Source: WHTB01 sp050699035
GTDB taxonomy: Bacteria > Actinomycetota > Actinomycetes > Propionibacteriales > Nocardioidaceae
Reading direction: 5' to 3'
Assembly (NCBI GenBank): GCA_050699035.1
Contig: JBOHDE010000224.1
Coordinates: 1 to 6,283, forward strand
DNA length: 6,283 nucleotides
A model generated the notes under the pieces. The model saw only the letters and a program-made list of their open reading frames with translations. It searched no databases and was not told the DNA's origin. The number at the start of each line of letters is the position of its first letter. Position 1 is the stretch's first letter. Positions 1 to 5,639 of the stretch are shown here, piece after piece. Made by a program: the position numbers and the translations under genes.

Positions 1-1919
1 CTCGCCTGCAGCGCGCCGTCGTCCGCGGTCAGCCGCAGCACGTACTCGCCGGGGGCGTTGAAGTCGGCCGAGGTGGTCGGCGACGCCGGGTCGACGAAGG
101 TCACCGTGCCAGGGCCGCTGACCTTCGACCAGGTCGAGGTGACCGTCCCGGGCGGCGTCGGCAGGCCATCATCGGCGACGGTGCCGGCGAGCGCGGCGCT
201 CCCGGGCAGCTGCACCTCCTGGTCGGCTCCCGCGTCGGCCACCGGCACCCGGTTGGCGCCGGCGAGCGGCAGGTGCCAGGTCAGGTCGAGGACCGCCGGG
301 TGGCCGTCCTCCAGCGCGTCGGCCGTGCGCCGGCCGGTGCCGCTGATCAGCACGGCTGCGTGGTTGCCCGCCGCCCAGCCCGGTCGGTCCACCACCTGCT
401 GCAGCACCGACGCGAAGCTCGGCGTGGTCTGCGCGACGCCGCTGGCGTTGACCGTCGGCCACGGCGCGGCGTTCCACGCCACCGAGCCGGGTGCGCGGGC
501 GCGGTTGGTCAGGTTGCGGCTGACCGCCTGAAACGCGGCAGCGTCGTCGGCCGCCTCGGCCTCGATCGTCAGGGCCGCGGGATCGATGCTGACCTCGTCG
601 GTGCTGAACCGGACCGTCGCCGAGTCGACGACCGCGCCGGCCGGGATCGGCAGCGCGTAGCGCAGCCCGACTAGCTGCGGGCTCGCGCCGTCGACCCCGA
701 GCTCGAGGTCGGGGTTCGTGGTGGACATGAAGCCGGTCAGGACCTGCTCGGCGTCGTCGGCACCGGTGGCGACCGGGATCGACGCGCTCTGCGGGGCGTC
801 CGCCGCGAGCACGGTCACGGTGACCTCGTCGTACGACTGCAACGCCCCGTCGTTGCCGGTGAGGCGCAGGACGTACGTGCCAGCCTCGCCGAACGACGCC
901 GACGTGACGGCGGCGGCCGCGTCCGCGAACGCCACCGTGCCGGGACCGCTGACCTTGGTCCAGGCGGCGGTGACCGTGCCCGGGTTGCTCGGGAGGCCGT
1001 CGTCGGTAACGGTGCCCGACAGCGACGCGGTCTGCGGCAGCTGGATCTGCTGGGCTGCGCCAGCGCCGACCAGGGGTGCCCGGTTCGCGCCGGCCACCGG
1101 CCGTCGCCAGCCGACCTGGAGGACGGGCGCCTCGATGCCGTCTCTCGCCTCCGCTGTACGGCGTCCGGTGCCGCTGACCATCAGCGCCAGCGCGTTGCCC
1201 GCCGACCATCCGGGCCGGTCGACGATCTCCTGCACGATCCGGCCGACATCCGAGCTGCGCTGCGCGGGTCCGCGCTCGAACACGACGGGCCACGGGTCGG
1301 GGTTCCAGAACGCCGAGGAGATGGTCGTGGGACGTGTCGTGACGTTCTTGCTCACGGCCTGGTAGGTCGCCGCATGGTCGGTCGCCTCGCCGCGGATCCG
1401 CAAGGATGCCGACCCGGTGCTGGTGACGGACTCGTCGGCCTGGAACTGCACGAAGGCGGACTCGATGACCGCACCGGCCGGGATGTCCAGGTTCCCGAAC
1501 CGCAGGCCGACGGTCTGGTTCACGGTGCCGTCGTCGACCAGCTCGAGGTCGGCGCTGCTGACCGACACGAACCCGCCGGCGGCCTCCTCGGCGTCGTCAC
1601 TGCCGGCCGCGACGGGGAACTGGCTGTTGTGCAGACCACCGGCCCCGACGACGGTGATGGTCGCGTCGTCGACGTCCGGCCGGTCGCCGTCGTCGACGGT
1701 CAGCCGGAGGGTGTAGATGCCAGGCGTCGTAAAGCCCGCGGTGGTCGCGGCCGCGTTGGCGTTGCCGAACGACACCGAACCGGGGCCGCTGAGCACCGAC
1801 CACTGGACGCTGACGCTCCCGCTGGGCTGACCGTCATCGGAGAACGAGCCGTTCAGCATCGCGGTCTCGGGCAGCTCGATCTCGGTGTCGGGACCGGCGT
1901 CGGCGAGCGGCGGCAGGTT
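1..1919 (-). repeat. Tandem protein repeat: PKD-like + DNRLRE-like module of about 277 residues
   Basis: Two complete units and one cut-off unit lie in the second half of the secreted protein. Unit 1 covers 1919-1086 (residues 530-807), unit 2 covers 1085-255 (808-1084) and unit 3 starts at 254 and leaves the window. The period is 278 then 277 residues. The DRPGW motif recurs at residues 763-767 and 1040-1044, exactly 277 apart. Each unit starts after a linker with N(R/L)xP and DAG or similar. Protein similarity is high but the DNA has diverged, so these are old duplications kept by selection on the fold. More units may follow beyond the left edge. Confidence 0.85.
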
Positions 1920-3506
1920 CGTCAGCGGCGGCAGGGTGGCCATCAGCTCGTACATCTTGCCGTCGTTCTCGGTCGGGTGGGTGTCGTTGTCCAGGCCGCG
2001 GTCGACGACGTAGTAGCTGCGCTCGCCGGGGTTGCCTGAGTGCGGGGCGATGGTGACACCGGCGGCAGCCTGCGCGCCTGCCGCGCTGATGTCGATCGCG
2101 TTGACCAGCGAGCCGTTGCGGGCGAGCTCGTAAATCTTCGCCGACGTGTTGTCGAGCACCAGGAGAGTGCCGCGGACGGGGTCGTAGCCCATGCCCTCGG
2201 GGTCCGTCGCTCCGAGGATGGCGACGTCGAAGTTCGCCCAGGTGTCGTCACCGGTCGGCGGCGCGCCGTCGAACGTGCCGTTGCTGCCGGGGGAGACCCG
2301 GGTGACCTCCCTGCCGAGGCCGTCGAGGATGTAGAGATCGCCGGTGGCGAGGTCGACCTCGACGCCTTCGGGGTCGGTGTTTCCCATGACCGCGGTGCCG
2401 AACGACGTCACCACGTCGTCGGCCGTGCCGAACGTGTTGTCCGCCCCGTCGTCGACCTCGAAGATGCGCCGCTTGTCGTCGTCGGAGGTGAACAGGTGCC
2501 CGTTGGCCGGGTTGTAGCCGACGCCGGTCGGCTCGTTCGACCAGGGCAGGGTGGTGCCGCGCCCGGTCACGGTCGGGGTGAGCGTCGTCTCGTAGAGGTT
2601 CGTGCCTTCGTACAGCGGCATCTCGTCGACCTCGCCGTCGCTGATCATCAGCCGGCTGCGGTGAGACATCCAGGCGATCCCCGAGGGGTCGGGGCTGGTC
2701 GGGTTGAGCTGGGAGAGGTCTTGGGTACGCAGCAGCTGCCCGGTCACGGTCGGCGCGGTCGACGCGACGGCGGCCATCGTCGCCTCCATCACAGTGCCGT
2801 TCGTGCCCGGCGCGCCGGCGTCGACGAGGAAGAGGCTCATCCGTCGTTCTGGGTCGGTCGGGTCGCCACTGGGCCCGAACGCCATCGCCTGCAGGCTAGT
2901 GATGCCGAGCTCGGCCAGGTCGTACGAGCGGACCGGGTTGCCGGCGTCGTCGAGGCCGACGACCAGGTCGCTCTCGGTGTCAGCCACGTAGGTCAGGCCG
3001 TCGGCCGGGTTGAGGGCGACGGCGTGGAGGGAGTCGCCGTGCAGGCCGTCCCGCGGGTCGGAGACCTTGGGCGCCGCGCCGTGCTCCCGGGTCGTGCCGG
3101 AGCCGTCGATGGCCACCTCGACGACGTCTGGGCCATCCACCACGACGGCGTGGCCGGCGTCGTCGGCCGCGAGGGTCGACGGGTCGGACGACGGTGGCAG
3201 CGCGACGATGCCGGCGAGGGAGCCGTCGGGGGTGAGTGAGATCGCCTCTGCGCCGTGCCCGTCGTCGCCGGCGACGACGAGCTGCTGGTTGGCGCTGGAC
3301 CAGGCGACGCCCTTCGGGTTGGCGAGGCCGTGCTCCGCCGGGACGATCTCCCGCAGCAGGGTGAGGCCACGTACGGGCGCGGGCACGTCCCCGGTCTTCG
3401 GCGCCGCCGCGGCCGGTCCGGCCAGGACCGTCGTGACGGCGAGAGCCCCGGTCGCGACGAGCACCGTCGTTCGTACCCGGCGGGACCTGTTCGAAGGCAG
3501 GCGCAT
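1..3506 (-). CDS. Large secreted beta-propeller plus PKD/DNRLRE-repeat protein (3' end outside window)
   Basis: The frame is open for 1168 codons from ATG at 3506 to the left edge, with no stop, so the C-terminus is missing. Residues 1-35 form a signal peptide: Arg-rich start, hydrophobic core about 13-30, AAAAP cleavage region. Residues about 40-525 contain six similar strand motifs, near 61, 160, 273, 325, 378 and 435. The clearest are EPTGVGYNPANGHLF, DPEGVEVDLATGDLYILDG and DPEGMGYDPVRGTLLVLDN. This fits a six-bladed NHL/SdiA-regulated-like propeller ending in YYVVDRGLDNDTHPTENDGK (498-517). PKD-like domains start at 530, 808 and 1085, each with a WSKVSGPG- or WSVLSGPG-type core and a YVLRLT..DG-type strand. 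Between them lie two DNRLRE/CBM96-like sandwiches (629-800, 907-1077), each with a DRPGW and SGTGRRTA motif. No catalytic domain is visible, so a surface or extracellular binding role is inferred. The ligand is unknown. Family names are from recall, not a search. Confidence 0.9.
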   Translation of the reverse strand, partial: MRLPSNRSRRVRTTVLVATGALAVTTVLAGPAAAAPKTGDVPAPVRGLTLLREIVPAEHGLANPKGVAWSSANQQLVVAGDDGHGAEAISLTPDGSLAGIVALPPSSDPSTLAADDAGHAVVVDGPDVVEVAIDGSGTTREHGAAPKVSDPRDGLHGDSLHAVALNPADGLTYVADTESDLVVGLDDAGNPVRSYDLAELGITSLQAMAFGPSGDPTDPERRMSLFLVDAGAPGTNGTVMEATMAAVASTAPTVTGQLLRTQDLSQLNPTSPDPSGIAWMSHRSRLMISDGEVDEMPLYEGTNLYETTLTPTVTGRGTTLPWSNEPTGVGYNPANGHLFTSDDDKRRIFEVDDGADNTFGTADDVVTSFGTAVMGNTDPEGVEVDLATGDLYILDGLGREVTRVSPGSNGTFDGAPPTGDDTWANFDVAILGATDPEGMGYDPVRGTLLVLDNTSAKIYELARNGSLVNAIDISAAGAQAAAGVTIAPHSGNPGERSYYVVDRGLDNDTHPTENDGKMYELMATLPPLTNLPPLADAGPDTEIELPETAMLNGSFSDDGQPSGSVSVQWSVLSGPGSVSFGNANAAATTAGFTTPGIYTLRLTVDDGDRPDVDDATITVVGAGGLHNSQFPVAAGSDDAEEAAGGFVSVSSADLELVDDGTVNQTVGLRFGNLDIPAGAVIESAFVQFQADESVTSTGSASLRIRGEATDHAATYQAVSKNVTTRPTTISSAFWNPDPWPVVFERGPAQRSSDVGRIVQEIVDRPGWSAGNALALMVSGTGRRTAEARDGIEAPVLQVGWRRPVAGANRAPLVGAGAAQQIQLPQTASLSGTVTDDGLPSNPGTVTAAWTKVSGPGTVAFADAAAAVTSASFGEAGTYVLRLTGNDGALQSYDEVTVTVLAADAPQSASIPVATGADDAEQVLTGFMSTTNPDLELGVDGASPQLVGLRYALPIPAGAVVDSATVRFSTDEVSIDPAALTIEAEAADDAAAFQAVSRNLTNRARAPGSVAWNAAPWPTVNASGVAQTTPSFASVLQQVVDRPGWAAGNHAAVLISGTGRRTADALEDGHPAVLDLTWHLPLAGANRVPVADAGADQEVQLPGSAALAGTVADDGLPTPPGTVTSTWSKVSGPGTVTFVDPASPTTSADFNAPGEYVLRLTADDGALQA

Positions 3507-3632
3507 GTGGTCCTCCCAGTGGCGGAAACCCCGCTGCTCAGATCCTGAGCGAGCCCAGGTTCATGGGCATCATGTGTTCGGCGTAGGCCCCCTCGCCCCG
3601 CCGGCGGATGCCGGCATCCGGCGCCGACCTGC
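3507..3632. promoter_or_regulatory. Divergent intergenic region with several inverted repeats
   Basis: This gap separates the secreted-protein gene (minus) from the small membrane-protein gene (plus), so it should hold promoters for both. Visible structures are a hairpin 3522-3534 (GCGG/CCGC arms, loop of five) and an inverted repeat 3536-3550 (GCTCAG-ATC-CTGAGC). There is also a short one at 3553-3568 (GCCCA/TGGGC, loop of six) and a perfect 16-bp palindrome at 3605-3620. On the minus strand a possible 11-codon ORF spans 3573-3538. I see no convincing -35/-10 pair in either direction. Confidence 0.4.
3511..3517 (-). promoter_or_regulatory. Ribosome binding site of the secreted propeller protein
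   Basis: Read on the minus strand, GGGAGGA sits four bases before ATG at 3506. It is a strong Shine-Dalgarno match, and it fixes this ATG as the start because the signal peptide begins directly there. Confidence 0.75.
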
Positions 3633-3902
3633 TTGACTGCGGGCGTGACCGCCCTGCTGTTCGCGACCGCGATGCTCGGGCTCGCCGTCGTCGGGGCGGT
3701 CTGGTCACGCCTCGGCTCGCTGCTGCTCGTCGCGGCGTCGGCAGCCTGGGTCGTCGGCGACGTACGTCCCGAAGGACCGGTGCTGTGGTCGATCACCGAC
3801 ACCCACGGGGTGGTGCTGGCGGACCTGTGGGGCGTCCTCGGTCTGCTGGTCGGCGGCGCCCTGCTCGTACGCGGGCCGGTTCGCTCGCAGAGGGGTCGCT
3901 AG
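3633..3902 (+). CDS. Small three-helix membrane protein of unknown function
   Basis: I do not recognise this 89-residue protein. It has three hydrophobic segments, about 5-23, 27-42 and 59-79. A short SRLGS turn with an Arg joins the first two, and a polar stretch of about 17 residues joins the last two. The tail is basic (RGPVRSQRGR). By the positive-inside rule the C-terminus is cytoplasmic and the N-terminus outside. The start is uncertain: TTG at 3633 gives 89 residues and GTG at 3645 gives 85, and neither has a clear Shine-Dalgarno. It ends at TAG 3900-3902, 69 bases before the proposed uppP start and in the same reading frame. Co-transcription with uppP is plausible, which would suggest an envelope role, but that is only inference from position. 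Confidence 0.65.
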   Translation: MTAGVTALLFATAMLGLAVVGAVWSRLGSLLLVAASAAWVVGDVRPEGPVLWSITDTHGVVLADLWGVLGLLVGGALLVRGPVRSQRGR

Positions 3903-3905
3903 GGT
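3900..3905 (+). promoter_or_regulatory. Possible -10 box for uppP
   Basis: TAGGGT matches the actinobacterial TANNNT form of the -10 element. It overlaps the stop codon of the upstream small gene and would give a leader of about 60 bases before uppP. No good -35 is seen 16-18 bases upstream, so this is weak. Confidence 0.25.
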
Positions 3906-3960
3906 CTCCGGGGGCGAGTCACGCCGCCGCCGACAAACAAGCCGCCGACAGGCAGTGGGA

Positions 3961-3965
3961 CGGAG
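3961..3965 (+). promoter_or_regulatory. Ribosome binding site supporting the ATC start of uppP
   Basis: CGGAG lies six bases before ATC at 3972, a normal distance for a Shine-Dalgarno element. It supports initiation at this unusual codon. Confidence 0.5.
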
Positions 3966-3971
3966 ACGACC

Positions 3972-4805
3972 ATCAACTGGCTGGAAGCCGTCGTTCTCGG
4001 GGCCGTCGAAGGTCTGACCGAGTTCCTCCCGGTGTCGAGCACCGGGCACCTGACCATCCTGGAGAAGCTGTTCGGGTACGACATCGACGACCCCGACGTC
4101 ACGGCGTTCACGGCGATCATCCAGGTCGGTGCCGTGCTGGCGACGGTGCTGTACCTGCGGCGCGACATCTGGCGGATCCTGACCGGGTGGTTGCGGGGGT
4201 TGGTCCGGGCGGAGCACCGCGACGCCGACTACCGGTTCGGCTGGGCGGTGATCTTGGGCTCGATCCCGATCGGCATCGTCGGGCTGGCGTTCAAGGACCA
4301 GATCGAGACGACGCTGCGCAGCCTGTGGTTCGTCGGGTCGGCGCTGATCGTGTGGAGTGCGGTGATGTGGTTCGCCGACCGGCGAGCGACCCAGGAGCGC
4401 GACGAGTCGCAGGTCACCTGGCGGGACACGCTGATCATCGGCACGGTCCAGTGCCTGGCGCTGGTGCCGGGCGTCTCCCGGTCCGGCGCGACCATGTCAG
4501 CGGGCCTGTTGCGCGGCATCGACCGGGTCACGGTGACCCGGCTGGCGTTCTTCCTCTCCATCCCGGCGCTGTCGGCAGCCGGCGTGCTGCAGGTCGTGGA
4601 CCGGCACGACGAGATCGCCAGCGGCGTCGGGTGGGGGCCGACCCTGCTGGCGACCGCGGTCAGCTTCGTCGTGGCGTACGTCGCGGTGGCCTGGTTGCTG
4701 AGGTTCATCGCGAAGCACACGTACTCGGTGTTCATCGTCTATCGGGTGGTGCTCGGCATCGTCGTGCTGCTGCTGGTCGGCACGAACACGATCAGCGCCA
4801 CCTGA
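3972..4805 (+). CDS. uppP: Undecaprenyl-diphosphate phosphatase (UppP/BacA), probable ATC start
   Basis: This integral membrane enzyme removes a phosphate from undecaprenyl diphosphate. It regenerates the lipid carrier for peptidoglycan and other envelope polymers, and extra copies are known to give bacitracin resistance. Started at ATC 3972 the product is 277 residues, normal for the family. The first signature, EGLTEFLPVSSTGH, is at 13-26 and holds the two catalytic-region glutamates (E13, E17) and H26. The second, PGVSRSGAT, is at 166-174 with the conserved R170. Several long hydrophobic helices alternate with polar loops, the last about 252-270. No ATG, GTG or TTG occurs in frame between the TAG at 3900 and GTG at 4032. 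That GTG would remove the first helix and both glutamates, so it cannot be the functional start. CTG at 3978 is the only other near-cognate option close by. The N-terminus then reads (M)NWLEAVVLG, typical of UppP. Confidence 0.95.
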   Translation: MNWLEAVVLGAVEGLTEFLPVSSTGHLTILEKLFGYDIDDPDVTAFTAIIQVGAVLATVLYLRRDIWRILTGWLRGLVRAEHRDADYRFGWAVILGSIPIGIVGLAFKDQIETTLRSLWFVGSALIVWSAVMWFADRRATQERDESQVTWRDTLIIGTVQCLALVPGVSRSGATMSAGLLRGIDRVTVTRLAFFLSIPALSAAGVLQVVDRHDEIASGVGWGPTLLATAVSFVVAYVAVAWLLRFIAKHTYSVFIVYRVVLGIVVLLLVGTNTISAT

Positions 4806-4841
4806 GCCCGCCCGCGCGCCGTCCGGGGCAGGTCCGGGACC

Positions 4842-4877
4842 AGGTCGAATTTTGCCCAATTGGGCAAAGTTCGACCT
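4842..4877. repeat. Palindromic repeat, copy 1 (36 bp, almost perfect)
   Basis: The inverted repeat is centred at 4859/4860, with the core TTGCCCAATTGGGCAA and outer arms AGGTCGAA / TTCGACCT. Only one pair mismatches (T4850/G4869), and as RNA that is a G-U pair. The transcript would therefore form an uninterrupted 16-bp stem with an AAUU loop. No T-run follows on the plus strand, so a classical terminator is not shown. It is AT-rich at the core and unlike the surrounding GC-rich sequence. It begins 37 bases after the uppP stop codon. Confidence 0.85.
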
Positions 4878-4894
4878 CGAACCGGCGAGAACCG

Positions 4895-4928
4895 GGTCGA
4901 ATTTTGCCCAATTGGGCAATCTTTGACA
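4895..4928. repeat. Palindromic repeat, copy 2 (imperfect), 52 bp from copy 1
   Basis: Bases 4895-4919 are identical to 4843-4867 (25 of 25), including the TTGCCCAATTGGGCAA core. The right arm is degraded. Outer bases 4896-4901 still pair with 4922-4927 (one G-U), but 4902-4903 do not pair with 4920-4921. The right arm runs into a TTGACA hexamer at 4923-4928, which resembles a -35 box but has no good -10 at 16-18 bases. It lies 60 bases before coaE. Confidence 0.8.
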
Positions 4929-4975
4929 CCGACGGCCGGCCCCGGACTGAACTGCTCGGCCGCTCGGGTGCGGTC

Positions 4976-4981
4976 TAGGCT
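4976..4981 (+). promoter_or_regulatory. -10 box for leaderless coaE transcription
   Basis: TAGGCT fits the actinobacterial TANNNT -10 pattern. It ends six bases before the ATG of coaE, which places the transcription start at or next to the A of ATG. No Shine-Dalgarno precedes this ATG, as expected for a leaderless mRNA. The -35 region (about 4953-4958) is not consensus. Confidence 0.45.
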
Positions 4982-4987
4982 CGCGGG

Positions 4988-5587
4988 ATGCTGAGAGTGG
5001 GACTCACCGGCGGGATCGGGTCGGGCAAGACCGCCGTGACCGAGTTGCTCGACGAGCTGGGCGCGGTCGTGGTCGACGCCGACCTGTTGGCCCGTGCCGT
5101 CGTCGAGCCGGGCACGGACGGTCTCGACGAGGTAGTCGCGGCGTTCGGTCCCGGCGTGCTCGACGGCGAGGGCGCGCTCGACCGTCAAGCGCTGGCCGCG
5201 GTGGTGTTCGACGACCCGTCCGCCCGCGCGCGGCTGGAGGCGATCATCCATCCTCGAGTACGCCGCCGGGCTGCCGAGGTCGAGTCCGCGGCCGGCGACG
5301 CCGCGATTGTCGTGCACGCGATCCCGCTGCTTGTCGAGACCGGTCAGGCGGACCGGTTCGACGTGCTCGTCGTGGTCGACGTACCCGAGGACCTGCAGGT
5401 CGAGCGGCTGACCCGGCTGCGGGGGATGAGCGAGCAGGAGGCGCGGTCGCGGATCGCGGCCCAGGCGACCCGTGAGCAGCGCCTCGCCGCCGCCGACGTC
5501 GTGGTCGACAACTCCGGGACGCTCGACGACCTCCGGCACCGGGTGATCGAGGTCTTCGCAAGGCTCCAGGCTCAGCGCGGCACGTAG
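4988..5587 (+). CDS. coaE: Dephospho-CoA kinase
   Basis: This cytosolic enzyme phosphorylates the 3'-hydroxyl of the ribose of dephospho-CoA with ATP, the last step of coenzyme A synthesis. The product is 199 residues, the usual size. The P-loop GGIGSGKT is at 8-15, followed by the VVDAD segment (28-32) that contributes the catalytic/metal-site aspartates. Other family marks are IIHPRVR (86-92), the IPLLVETG strand and turn (112-119) and DVPEDLQVERLTRLRGMS (131-148). The last leads into the helical lid with EARSRIAAQ (151-159). VVVDNSGTLDDL (171-182) is the usual C-terminal signature. ATG at 4988 puts the P-loop at the normal distance from the N-terminus. It is in the same direction as uppP but 182 bases away, and it probably has its own promoter. 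It ends 52 bases from the convergent sigma-factor gene. Confidence 0.96.
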   Translation: MLRVGLTGGIGSGKTAVTELLDELGAVVVDADLLARAVVEPGTDGLDEVVAAFGPGVLDGEGALDRQALAAVVFDDPSARARLEAIIHPRVRRRAAEVESAAGDAAIVVHAIPLLVETGQADRFDVLVVVDVPEDLQVERLTRLRGMSEQEARSRIAAQATREQRLAAADVVVDNSGTLDDLRHRVIEVFARLQAQRGT

Positions 5588-5599
5588 GTGCACGAAAGA

Positions 5600-5625
5600 A
5601 CCCCCGCCACGGAGGTGGCGGGGGT
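5600..5625. terminator. Bidirectional terminator hairpin between coaE and the sigma gene
   Basis: A perfect 11-bp stem (ACCCCCGCCAC / GTGGCGGGGGT) encloses a GGAG loop. It lies between the two convergent stop codons. On the minus strand it is followed by TTCTTTCG, a modest U-rich tail, so it best fits termination of the sigma-factor transcript. On the plus strand the following CCTCGG has no U-run, so stopping coaE transcripts would rely on the hairpin alone. Confidence 0.85.
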
Positions 5626-5639
5626 CCTCGGTAGGTGGG

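Noticed and set aside
2040..3239. Long open frame of 399 codons on the plus strand, and other open frames antisense to the secreted protein
   Set aside because: They lie opposite a frame that has a signal peptide, ribosome site and recognisable repeated domains. Their translations are Arg/Val/Gly-rich low-complexity shadows typical of GC-rich DNA.
3507..3600. Riboswitch-like look of the secreted-gene leader (AGCGGGGTTTCCGC recalls part of a c-di-GMP-I aptamer)
   Set aside because: The other conserved aptamer segments and the paired stem architecture are not present. The motif is explained by a simple GCGG/CCGC hairpin.
4032..4034. GTG as the start of uppP
   Set aside because: It would remove the first helix and E13/E17 of the EGLTEFLPVSSTGH signature, which extends well upstream in the same frame.
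4923..4928. TTGACA as the -35 box of coaE
   Set aside because: The hexamer is perfect, but the sequence 16-18 bases downstream (around 4945-4951, GACTGAA) is a poor -10. The better -10 at 4976 is too far away.
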